Assembly (NCBI GenBank): GCA_024138025.1
Contig: JAMXBD010001446.1
Span: 62,001-126,000, forward strand
Source of the DNA: Combretum micranthum
Lineage: Eukaryota > Streptophyta > Magnoliopsida > Myrtales > Combretaceae
Direction of reading: 5' to 3'
Length of the DNA stretch: 64,000 nucleotides
Position numbers and translations under genes: made by a program. Shown here one piece after another: positions 12,091 through 24,000 of the stretch (its first letter is position 1; every line of letters begins with the position of its first letter). The notes beneath the pieces were generated by a model that was not told the DNA's origin, searched no databases, and saw only the letters and a program-made list of their open reading frames with translations.

Positions 12091-15000
12091 AGAAGAATCT
12101 TGTAGACGTTTAGTTTAAGAGGAAGGGACTTCGAGTGGAATGTGGTTCTGGATTTTAATTCTTTTTCTATGCATGGAGGTCTTTTTAAAAGTCAAGAACG
12201 TTACCTTCTGATCCAAAAAGCTGGATTTATGGTCCTATTTTATTTTTATTAATTATATGCAATTTAATTACCACTTTATCTCACTATATATTTACTATTG
12301 CTAGAAATATTTTTGCAAATATTTATACATATTTCATTTTGAAGAGTTTCTATGGCTTTACCGACATGATAGTTTAGGTGATTATCTAATTGTTAAAATA
12401 AATATAGTAATTTGAATATTAATTATTTTAGTGGTTCGATTACGGTTGAGTATGGTGTGAGATCGTTAGATAGTAACAGATCGGCCTTGTTAAAATTAAT
12501 GACGGAACAATAAAATTTTCCTTCATTATGTGGCGCATCCAAAAGTAAGAATGATTTTGCCATTCTCCAACTCATTTCATTCTAATTCATTCAATCTATT
12601 CCCTTTCTATTTCAAATGATTCGTGCATTCAAATGTGACATATATTTTTTCATTTGTTATCATAAAAGGAACATTTTAAAAATATAACCTATTCTTAATG
12701 AAAACGCCTTTAAAAATAATTTTAAAAAGACAGACATTTCAATAATTTTCATTCTGGACCATTTAAAAAATTTATCTAACTTAATCCTTCTATTCTATGC
12801 AGAACTAAAAATGGAATAGGAGACTAAACTTTTTCTATTCCTCAAGTAATAAACTCCAATAGAAGTTTTGTTGTTTATAGGTGATACAATACGGTATCTG
12901 GAAGGTAAATTGCGTAGATTTAAGTAAGTGACTAGTGTAAATTAAGCTAATAAGATCTCCAACTAGATACCAAATGTTATTGGAAGAGATTGTTAAGTCA
13001 AGTAAATTTGAGACTTGTTGAATCGTACTTAGGGGTTTCAATTGTAGAATCATACTTCTGATAGAATCATCCTTCATTAAAGAATTTCGAGAGAATTCTT
13101 GTATAATGTGTATTGATTAATTGGTACATGAATCAAATAACTCTATAAATTCATGGCAAATGAGATGATTTTGCGTTAAATTGTTGACTTTTGGAGAAAC
13201 AATTAATTTAAGGATGAATCGAGGATTGTGCAACAATTTGTGTTTTAGAGACTCAGTAAGATGTTATGTTGCTGTCGATAGTTAATAAGGAAAATCACAT
13301 AGTCAACTATGCCTGCTGTTTTAGTCAATTGAAATGCTTTGAAAAAGAGGGGTCAATTTTGACCACTTTCCAATTGACTAGCCATCCTCAAAGTTTGGTT
13401 GCCCCTCCTCTTCCTATGGCATCGATTGAGTACCCACCCTTCAAACCCTTGTTCCCTTAACTTGTCCGAGATCTTAACTATCTAATTAAGAAAGAAACTA
13501 GTTTTATGGACTTAAAAATTTGTAAATCATTAAAATATTTGAGATGCGGTGCGTTTGATTTTTAATAGTGGATTTTTTCTTTAATTATCTTGAGAGTATC
13601 GAGCACAATCTAGGTATCTTTATCATTTTTCATGGTTGTTCTTAGTATTGATTACTACTTGTAAATGCACTAATTCGAGAGAAATAGTGAGTGCTAATGT
13701 ATCGGAAATGATGCCATGCTATTAGTATATATAGTGGCTTGCCATGGAAACGATTCAGGGTGTCATAATTGTAGAGATTAAGTATTGGATTCGTTGCATG
13801 TGCTAGGTAGTAGGGGTATAAATGGACAAAGCTAGTTCATAAAACATTTGAATTCAATTTTACTTTTCCTTGAGTTCCATACAAGAATAATTGAGTTGAA
13901 CTCAAGTTTAAACTATCCGAGTAGTTTATCAAATTGATCTTAGGATTCATAATGTCTATCTCAATTGGATCACTAGCCTAATCAAGTTTAAGTCAAGCAA
14001 AAATGTTAATCAAGTTTTAGATAAGTTTGGATATTATTGTTTTTATCAAAATAAAAACTCTTTTTTTTTTTTTTTTTATAAATCAAGCCTAAATGAACTT
14101 AGTTGAGTTTGAGATTACGTACTACCACCTTAAGTTAGGTATAAACTTAAAATTTTAAGTTTGATTGAGTTTGAACTCTCAACTCAAGTTTGGAAATTAC
14201 AAGCTAAGCTCAAGTTGGAGTTCACTATTATGCCATCTCAACTTGAATTACTGTTCAATTCGTTAATATTTTCAACCTTAAAAAAAAAAAAAGGGTTTGG
14301 TATACAGTTAAAACTATTTGATATAAGAATATACAAATCTAATATATATTTACATTCATGGGTGCTTGGGAATCTCCAAAACAAAAAACACGTAAATGCT
14401 TCTGCTTATCCTACTGAAAAGGCGAGCTTACCTATGTTTTAAGTTATAAACGGCCAAGAACAAGAATAAAAAAATGTTATGGCAGCACTTACTGAGATTC
14501 CATCGAAGAACAGTATTTGTCATTCTTTTGGCAGGCATGCCCATTGGAATCAGTCCACAATGAGGACCCTCAAAAATTGATAGGATATGAATCTCATGTT
14601 GATGATCTCTTGGAAGCAGTTGAATGTGGCAATCATCAGATGTTAGGACTATTCTTGTGCTTGAAAATCGAAAGAGAACATTGATGTTCCCAACCTCATG
14701 GTCAAACCATCCCCCAAGTGCTCCAGCAACAAGGATACATAGCTGTCACAAAGAACATCAAGTCATAAAGAACCGATAAATCTTTTGAAATGTACTGATG
14801 GCAAGAAAAGGGGTTAAGTACTCTTCCAAAAAGTAAATATATAAAAACAAGTTTAACCCCACGAATTCCAGAATATTTGTTGTGGAAAGATGCTTACATT
14901 ATATTGATCCAACTCTAGTATATAATCAAGAATGTATGAAACACACTTGTGTAGAACTGTAGAGTCTTGATCACGTGATGCATCTATGATTTTTGTTCCC

Positions 15001-17120
15001 CGCACCAAAAACATACAGGCAAAAGATGATCGGGGTAGGAAAGATATATAACACAACCAACAAAAGAAATCATGGTAAGAATGAAGGAGGGATGTTGCCT
15101 TTGTGCCTTTGGGATAGTGATTGATTAGTGTGGCAGTGAGATCTGAGATGTGAGAAACTGAGAGTGGCGAACATAAGTAATTAAGCATAAGCTGCCTAAA
15201 TTATTTTTAGGCTGTGTTACTTCACCAATTTCTGATCCAAGCATCCGGCTAAGGAATCAAATTAGAAAAAAAAAAAAAAACAAATTTTAGATTTTGTTCG
15301 GGTCCAATCAGTTTTTTTTTTTTTTTTTCAACCTTAGTTTTCAAAGGATTTCAAGTGTTTGAATGTCTTGAGTTGATATTGGAATATGTTAAGATGGTGT
15401 GGTGTGTGTGCTTAGTGGAGAATATAGGTATGGCGGTGTAATTTATAATTTTTGAGTTAATATGTTTTGATTGGGATGTGATGATTTAAATGGATTAATC
15501 GATGTTTTGGTAATGGATTTTAGGACTTTGTCAATGTAGATTATGTATATCGTTAATTAGATATGAATTATGTGGTGATATTTATGGTTAAATCAAGTTA
15601 ACTAAGTGCTTTTGGAAACAATGGTTGGAATTGTTAAACAAAATGCTAATTAAATATGTTTTAAATGTATTATAATTTTTAGGGATACTTGTGATGGCCT
15701 ATAAGTTGTAGAGTTGATAAATTGATGATTTAATACCTAAATTGCTTAATAGGTAAATTGGAGATATATTCAATAATAGAGTTGACATATGGGTTTTTTA
15801 GAACACATAAATGTAGTAAATGATTAATTGGGTATTAGGAAGAAATCAAAATAGTGATATAAGATAACATGGCATATGGATTGTCAATACTCAATGAGAA
15901 TTTGAGGATTTTGGTAACTCTAGGACTAATAGCTAATTTCTATGTGTCAAAGTTGATATATTAGATTTGTGGTATAATTTATGGGTATATGATTGAATCA
16001 TGTTGTGGTAACTTTTATGACTTTTGGATGATAAATGGATTAATCACGTATTATCAAATTTTATCTTTAGTGTGAGCCTACGATAGAGGTAATGGAGCAT
16101 GTACATGAATGTAGGAATATTTGAATTCGATAATCAAATTAGAATCTTTATATACATAAATCAATGATATAACATATTTTTCGCTGATATGTAAATATGG
16201 ACTATAACGCAAGTGCTCCATAAAATTTTGTATCGTATGCATGTGACCTAACTGGGATCAAACTTCATACGTTTACATGGCAGACCCATGACTCAATCTA
16301 GAATAAGAGGCTGGAATAATTTGGTTTAAGGGATCCTAATTGGTTTCTTGCTAAATGATGACCTAATGTTCCAAGAAGATTTCTTAGATCAAATGTCATG
16401 TTAGGAGGAAGCTTTTTGCCATCGAAAGCAATTCAACATTGGACTCTAAGTAGTTTTGAAGTAAGAAACAAGCCTGCTTCTTTTGTTTACGAAAATGCAT
16501 ATGGTTTTGATCTTATCGAAGGTCATACTTCTAAAGATGGCACGACAAGGATTTAGTTAAAATGGACAATATTCCTTATGGTCTAGACATGGAGTTAGTG
16601 GCACAAAAGCCCAAATAACGCAACCGTAGTCATTTAGATAGGTTTTTCCTTTTGTTTTATGTACTTTGTCTTATGACAGTTATTCCATATAAGGGACTAT
16701 CTAAGTATAAATGCTATACGTAAAACCACGAAAGAGCAATTGAGATTGATATTATTATAATGTTCGCTGCTCTAGGTATCCTATTTTACATGTAAAAAAC
16801 CGATAAAAATAATAATTGTTCGTTGGGATCTAATAGCTATTTCCTTAAACTATATGGTTGAATGCCCCATAATTCACATTAGCTTAGTGATGAGATGAAG
16901 ATGGTTACAAACAGATACTTAACCAAATGGGACAGAAATGGGTCAATTGCGATTTCTTGATTTCTATATCCTATCTCGAAGGAAACTAGATAACTCGAGG
17001 AAACCATCTCCTTCAGTGCTGAGTTATGCTATTTTTAGGGCAAATTCATTAGTTTAGACCCCCAAATGGGAAATTTTTTATTTTTGGAAGGTTTTAGATT
17101 TCTTATAATTTTATATTATT
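12091..17120. repeat. Tandem array unit A (about 5.0 kb)
   Basis: First of three direct repeats. It starts at AGAAGAATCT (12091) and the same word starts the next unit at 17121. It includes the sequence GGAATGTG (12137-12144) in one copy only, the unoccupied form of the hAT target site. About 1.3 kb (13128-14423) occurs only in this unit. It lacks the about 2.0-kb block present in B (23845-25858) and C (35114-37096), the join being at 16209. Holds TPK exon remnants on the minus strand; no other gene was recognised. Distinct indels and substitutions in each copy argue against a simple assembly duplication. Confidence 0.9.
14493..14999 (-). pseudogene. Thiamin pyrophosphokinase gene fragment, copy A (two exons)
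   Basis: TPK makes thiamin diphosphate from thiamin and ATP. Two consecutive exons are recognisable. The 5' exon (14999-14898, 34 codons) reads GTKIIDASRDQDST...ELDQYN and ends at a GTAAGC donor. The next exon (14742-14493, 83 codons) has an AG acceptor at 14743-14744 and a GTAAGT donor. It reads LCILVAGALGG, then NINVLFRF, EGPHCGLIPMGMP and WNL, as in plant TPK. Upstream and downstream exons are absent from the window. The 5' exon lacks an AG acceptor: the expected position reads GCGG, as if TGCAG had mutated. The Asp expected in the QDxTDLxKC motif is Val, and the Arg of GGRFDH is Trp. This is the least damaged of the three copies, but still a fragment. Confidence 0.85.
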
Positions 17121-17174
17121 AGAAGAATCTTTTAGACGTTTAGTTTATGAGGAAGGGACTTCGAGTGGAATGTG
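17121..17174. repeat. Unit junction A/B and left target-site duplication of hAT1
   Basis: This repeats the first 54 bases of unit A (12091-12144) with few changes and ends with GGAATGTG (17167-17174), the left copy of the 8-bp duplication around hAT1. The right copy is 21071-21078. The hAT therefore inserted 54 bases into unit B. Confidence 0.9.
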
Positions 17175-18104
17175 TAAGGATGCAACCGGAGCGGGTTTGG
17201 GATGGGTCATGTAAATCCCGAACCCACCCCGATTATATAAAAGGTGTCCCAGACCCGACATGAGCCAAAACCCGACTCGATATGCAAAGACGAACCGATA
17301 TTGACCCGACCCAACTCGACAGTACCTTTTTATTTTTATTTTTTTACATTGAAAATAAATTATTTGTAATTGTGTCCAAATAAAAAAAATTGTTTACTAC
17401 TGTCAAAATCAATGGTAAATGAAATAAACAAGGTTCAAATTATAGTAAACATTAATTATCATTGTTAACAATTTGCCAATCCCTTATGAGGGACTGTTTA
17501 TGTCAAAGTTGTCCTTAATGGTTATGCAAGCTAGCAATATATGTTGGAATATTGAAAATCATTAATCATGGTCATTAGAAGCACCAATAAAAGCAAAGTT
17601 GATGTCAAACATAATACTATCATATCACAAACATCTACTAAGGAACAAAAATGCCAACCATGATTCATGTCCAAATAGCACATCCAAACCTAGTTCAAAG
17701 GAAAAAAGAGATGAGTTAGTTGACTTAAATTCCCCACTCCACAACAAACAAAAGCACATACCAACATTACAACTTGTAGTCTTTCACTCATGTTTCCATA
17801 GAAGAAAGGAAAAAAAAGTTGCAGTCAATAATTAAAACTTTCACTATTATCTTCCTTCACAATAGCTAAGACTTCCTTCACCAAATACAGATAGTAAAAA
17901 TCGTCAAGGATGCCACCGTCTCAAACCATAGGCCACCCAGTAAAGTAATAACCAAAATAAAATTGTCTCATATGTTATTCAATTAATACAAAAAATATAT
18001 ATATATAAAAAGGAGAAATAACTTTATACACCAAATAATATTTACTTACTTGCTCTTAATCTTCAATACTTAAATTTTTCATCTCATTCTCTAGCTCAGG
18101 TATG

Positions 18105-18981
18105 TCAAAACCTACAAAAAAAAAATGAGAAATATTGTATAAAATGAAATGGAAGATATAGGAAGAAAAAAGCTTTTTCATTAATAAATATTATATAATA
18201 AAAATTCTTACTTGTTTTTCCACATGATAACCAACTCTGGCTACACATCAATGCCTCTATTATGTCTACATTTAGTCGGCTTCTATGTGTGGTAATTACA
18301 CGTCCACTTGTACTAAAGGTGGATTCGGATGCAACTGTAGAGACAGGAACAACTAATAGATCTCTGGTTAATGATTGTAGTGTAAAACTTGTTTCCATTC
18401 AATTTCCATCATCCAAGGATATCAAAATTAGTACCCCAATTCCATGGCAATACAGGCTCTTTGAGGTAATGGTCTAACTCTGATTTTACTTGGCCATCAT
18501 AAAGAACAGTGGTCATGTATTGCACCAATTTTGACTTTTTCATACATTCATTGAGAGTTACATCACCAGTTGTTGAAGGCACTAAAGAAGAATTGCTTGT
18601 ATTCTTATTTTGACGAGATCTAGCCTTTAATTGATATTCCTGAAGTAGATCATAACAAGTCTTCCTAATAATTTCCCTCTCAATAGAAGCCCCCTCACCA
18701 TAAACAATTGGAAATACAAATCAACAGCTTTCAACTTGAATCATGGATCCAAAATAGTACAAACAACCATGATAATATGCACATCACCCCAATATTTCTC
18801 AAACTTGTCAAACATCTTCTTAGCCATTGTGCTTATATTCAAACAAAAGAGTCTTTCTAATCAATCAAGGCTTCCTTAATTTCAAATACTTTTTCAAAGT
18901 AATAATTTGAAGTTGGATATTTTGTACCAGATAAAAGAGTAGTCACTTCATAAAAAATTTCCAACTTCTTACAAATTTCTT
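18105..18981 (-). pseudogene. hAT transposase C-terminal part (hAT1)
   Basis: At 18398-18105 the minus strand encodes the hAT C-terminal dimerisation region, with PVSTVASESTFSTSGR, HRSRL and EALMCSQSWL. Sequence up to 18981 matches the preceding C-terminal half of the hAT2 transposase, with stops and frame changes. It is cut at about 18981 by the inversion breakpoint, so it has no N-terminal half in the same orientation. Confidence 0.85.
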
Positions 18982-19401
18982 TGTGCATTTTGTTAGGTTA
19001 GGTGAGTGCAGAATGTACTACTTATGGATAGGTCGTCCTTGTGTATTTTGTTGGGTTAGGTGAGTGCAGAAACCATTAAAGAGCAAATTTAGGCTTGAAA
19101 GGGAAGACCCTTCAAGGGACATAGTCTATGCTAGATTATGTTTTGCTTTCCTGAATCTTTTCTCTGTCCCCTTTTCATTTAGTTGCAAAAGTTACTCTAC
19201 ACGCTTGGCACTTCTGTAGTAAATTTTTGTTTGATGAAAATAATATATGTTTGTTTATATTTATCATCAATGAAGATAGCACGGCTAAATAGATGAGACT
19301 TACTAACTTACTTTCTCCTAAATAGATGTTTATTTATAAATTGAAGTATTTTCCAACTTCATGCCACTAAGTTTTTTTTTATTTTATGTAATATAGAGAA
19401 C

Positions 19402-19890
19402 ATGAATGCCGATGAAGTTGAGGTGAACATGGAAGAGAATGATAATGATGTTGAGGAAGTTCCATCTCCACTAGAAATTGAGAATATGGGCTCTGCAAGA
19501 CCAACAAACACATCTAGTTCTCAAGTAGCAAGTACTATTGATGAGAGCAATAATCCCAACAAACGTAAGTTAACTTCTATTGTATGGAATGAGATGATGA
19601 AGACAACTGTTAATGGGGATGATGTTGCTGAGTGTAAACACTATAAGAAACAATTGAAAGCAAATAGTACGAATGGAACAAAGCATTTGCACAATCATTT
19701 AAAAAAGTGTCTACAAAAGACCAAGCAAAAAGACATAAAGCAATGTCTTTTATCGATTGAGAGGAAATCTAGTGATGTTAGAAGTGGTTGTACATTAGGA
19801 AATTAGACATTTAATCAAGAAGTTGCAAGGAGAAAACTTACAATGGCAATTATTGCTCATGAATATCCAATCTCAATAGTGGAGCACGAG
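19402..19890 (+). pseudogene. hAT transposase N-terminal part with BED finger, inverted (hAT1)
   Basis: The plus strand reads 134 codons from 19402, starting with an acidic N-terminus and followed by a BED-type zinc finger (WNEMMKT, ECKHYKKQL, HLHNHLKKC). The second Cys of the CxxC pair is Tyr, so the finger is probably defective. A TAG stop at 19804-19806 is shared with hAT2. After it the frame continues as FNQEVARRKL and PISIVEHE up to the breakpoint near 19890. Here the Ser codon is intact, whereas hAT2 has TAA. The orientation is opposite to the C-terminal part because of the internal inversion. Confidence 0.85.
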
Positions 19891-20410
19891 AACTACCCAT
19901 AAATAAATCAAAAGCCTTTAACATTAATCATTCATTTGGGTATATAAATTACTCAACTTTACACCCAATAACACTGAATATCAACACAAAACAAATTAAA
20001 AAAAAATAACTAAGATAAAAACTCAAAACTTTCTATTAACCATTATAAAGCAAGAACTTTTAGCATTAAACATTTGACTTAATGCCTAATCAGATTGAAA
20101 TAAACAGCACAATATTAAAGAAAATAACAAAAACACATTAATTCCTTACAATTGACAGGCAAATGAAGTTATAAAAAATTGAGGAGGAATCTATGGAAAG
20201 TGGGCTATGAGAAATCGAAGATGTTAGTGAACTAAGTATGACTATACATACTACATATAAAGAACAGGAAGTAGAAAAGCAAGAAGAGTTTCATGAGTTA
20301 CTTACGATGTGGATCAGAGGGCAATAATCATGTAGAAACACCCCGAGGGCAATAATCATACACTCCTACTAGAACAACAGAACAAGCTAGTCCATCAAGA
20401 TGTGTGTGTG

Positions 20411-20415
<5 letters not shown>

Positions 20416-20463
<48 letters not shown>
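20416..20463. repeat. (GA)n microsatellite in hAT1
   Basis: A near-perfect GA run follows a short (TG)n tract. The homologous position in hAT2 (31773-31802) is shorter, so the tract has changed length since the copies separated. Confidence 0.95.
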
Positions 20464-20465
<2 letters not shown>

Positions 20466-21070
20466 TTACATGTGCTCGGCTGCTCGCGACTTGAGGAGGC
20501 TGGGTTTGACATCCAACGATGACGAATATTCAGGAAGGAGTATCCTGGGTCCGACAATGACGACGACAGCAACAAAAGACAAGAATAGAACGGTAGAGTG
20601 TAGAGTGTGGGTGGACAGCGACGATGACGAGGCGACGGTGACGAGGCGACGATGATTCACTTGGATAATAGGGTTTAGGAAATGCAGCTAGGGCTGTGAC
20701 TGAAGGAAGGAGAAGGAAGGTGAAGGTCCTGAGTGTTGTACTATTGTGTGTTGTGTCGTGTGTGTGATTTGGATTTGTTGTGTGTAATGTTGCGTGTGTG
20801 GATTGTGTAGTGTGTGTGATTTGGATTTGTTATGTGTACTATGATGACAATGTGACTCCTTGGACAACATTGTTGTCCGGTCATGTTTTCAATTTTTTTT
20901 TTATTTTCTTGGGTTCATATAATTAACCCGAGCCCAACCTAAAATCCTATAGGGCTCTCCCTATTATTCCCAAAACCTGCCCCGAAACCCTATAGGGTCA
21001 AACCCTAAACTGTTTTTAGCGGATCAGGCGGGTTGGGTACCCTATAACAACTCACCCGTTTGCATCCTTC

Positions 21071-24000
21071 GGAATGTGTTTTTGGATTTTAATTCTTTTT
21101 CTATGCATGGAGGTGTTTTTAAAAGTCAAGAACATTACCTTCTGATCCAAAAAAGATGGATTTATGGTTCCATTTTTTTTTATTAATTATATGCAATTTA
21201 ATTACCACTTTATCTCACTATATATTTATTACTGCTAGAAATATTTTTTACAAATCTTTATACATATTTCATTTTGAAGAGTTTCTACGGCTTTAACAAC
21301 ATGATAGTTTAGGTAACCATCTAACTGTTAAAATAAATATAGTAATTTGAATATTAACTATTTTAGTGGTTCGATTACGGTTGGGTATGGTGTGAGAACA
21401 TTAGATAGTAACAGGATTGGCCTTGTTAAAATTAATGATGGAACAATAAAATTTTCCTTCATTATGTGGCACATCCAAAATAAGAATGATTTTATCATTT
21501 TCCAACTCATTTTATTCTAATTCATTCAATCTATTCCCTTTCTATTTCAAATGATTCGTGCATATCAAATGTGACATATATTTTTTCATTTGTTATCATA
21601 AAGGAAACATTTTAAAAAATATAACCTATTCTTAATGAAAACTCCTTTAAAAATAATTTTAAAAAGACAGACATTTCAATAATTTTAATTCTGGACCTTT
21701 TCAAAAATCGATCTAACTTAATCCTTCTATTCTATGCAGAACTAAAAATGGAATAGGAGACTGTAAACTTTTTCTATTCCTCAAGTAATAAACTCCAATA
21801 GAAGTTTTGTTGTTTATAGGTGATACAATACGGTATCTCTGGAAAGTGAATTGCGTAGAGTTAAGTAAGTGACTAGTGTAAATTAAGCTAATAAGATCTC
21901 CAACTAGATACCAAATGTTATTGGAAGAGATTGTTAGGTCAAGTAAATTTGAGAGTTGTTGAATCGTACTTAGGGGTTTCAATTGTAGAATCATCCTTCA
22001 TTAAAGAGTTTCGAGAGAATTCTTGTATAATGTTTATTGATTAATTGGTACAAGAATTCTTGTATAATGTTTATTGATTAATTGGAAGAGCTTACCTATG
22101 TTTTAAGTTATAAACGGCCAAGAACAAGAATAAAAGAATGTTATGGCAGCACTTACTGAGATTCCATCGAAGAACAGTATTTGTCATTCTTTTGGCAGGC
22201 ATGCCCATTGGAATCAGTCCACAATGAGGACCCTCAACAATTGACAGGATATGAATCTCATGTTGATGATCTCTTGGAAGCAGTTGAATGAGGCAATCAT
22301 CAGATGTAAGGACTATTCTTGTGCTTGAAAATCGAAAGAGAACATTGATGTTCCCAACCTCACGGTCAAACCATCCCCCAAGTGCTCCAGCAACAAGGAT
22401 AAATCTTTTGAAATGTACTGATGGCAAGAAAAGGGGTTAAGTACTCTTCCAAAAAGTAAATATATAAAAACAAGTTTAACCCCACGAATTCCAGAATATT
22501 TGTTGTGGAAAGATGCTTACATTATATTGATCCAACTCTAGTATATAATCAAGAATGTATGAAACACACTTGTGTAGAGCTGTAGAGTCTTGATCACGTG
22601 ATGCATCTATGATTTTTGTTCCCCGCACCAAAAACATACAGGCAAAAGATGATCGGGGTAGGAAAGATATATAACACTACCAACAAAAGAAATCATGGTA
22701 AGAATGAAGGAGGGATGTTGCCTTTGTGCCTTTGGGATAGTGATTGATTAGTGTGGCAGTGAGATCTGAGATGTGAGAAACTGAGAGTGGCGAACATAAG
22801 TAATTTAGCATAAGCTGCCTAAATTATTTTTAGGCTGTGTTACTTCACCAATTTCTGATCCAAGCATCCGGCTAAGGAATCAAATTAGAAAAAAAAAAAA
22901 AAAAAACAAATTTTAGATTTTGTTAGGTTTGGTTCTCGGTCCAATGGTTTTTTTTTTTTCCAACCTTAGTTTTCAAAGGATTTCAAGTGTTTGAATGTGT
23001 TGAGTTGATATTGGAATATGTTAAGATGGTGTGGTGTGTGTGCTTAGTGGAGACTATAGGTATGGCGGTGTAATTTATAATTTTTGAGTTAATATGTTAT
23101 GATTGGGATGCGATGATTTAAATGGATTAATCGATGTTTTGGTAATAGATTTTAGGACTTTGTCAATATAGATTATGTATATCGTTAATTAGATATGAAT
23201 TATATGGTGATATTTATGGTTAAATCAAGTTAACTAAGTGCTTTTGGAAACAATTTTTGGAATTGTTAAACAAAATGCTAATTAAATATGTTTTAAATGT
23301 ATTATAATTTTTAGGGATACTTGGTGATGGCCTATAAGTTGTAGAGTTGATAAATTGATGATTTAATACCTAAATAGCTTAATAGGTAAATTGGAGATAT
23401 TTCGAATAATAGAGTTGACATATGGGTTTTTAAGAACACATAAATGTAGTAAATGATTAATTGGGTATTAGGAAGAAATCAAAATAGTGATATAAGATAA
23501 CATGGCATATGGATTATTGATACTTAATGAGAATTTGGGGATTTTGGTAACTCTAGGACTAATAGCTAATTTCTATGTGTCGAAGTTGATTTATTAGATT
23601 TGTGGTTATAATTTATGGGTATATGATCTGAATCATGTTGTGGTAATTTTTATGACTTTTGGATGATAAATGGATTAATCGTGTATTATCAAATTTTATC
23701 TTTAGTGTGAGCCTACTATAGAGGTAACGGAGCATGTACATGAATGTAGGAATATTTGAATTCGATAATCAAATTAGAATCTTTATATACATAAATCAAT
23801 AATATAACATATTTTTCGCTGATATGTAAATATGGACTATAACGTAGTGAATAAGGTCATTAATGATTAGATGACACACTTTAAAATAAAATTTAGATTT
23901 TGGTCATAACAATATAAAATATGTGTATTTTTCTCTTTATTGATTCATTTATTAATTCATGCATGCAAATGTAAGTAGTGACTTTGGATGAAAATTAAGT

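Larger units (their letters stand above)
17175..21070. mobile_element. hAT1: Ac-like hAT element, internally rearranged (3896 bp)
   Basis: Perfect 8-bp duplication GGAATGTG on both sides (17167-17174, 21071-21078). The inverted ends are TAAGGATGCAAC on the left and GAAGGATGCAAAC on the right (minus strand). Subterminal regions are rich in ACCCGA and CGGGTT words. Compared with hAT2, the block 18982-19890 is inverted and the sequences that should flank it are missing. In hAT2 terms, about 28646-29466 and 30392-31258 are lost and 29467-30391 is inverted. The transposase parts therefore lie on opposite strands and the element cannot encode a transposase. A 59-bp tandem duplication with GGTTAGGTGAGTGCAGAA lies at the left end of the inverted block. 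Confidence 0.9.
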
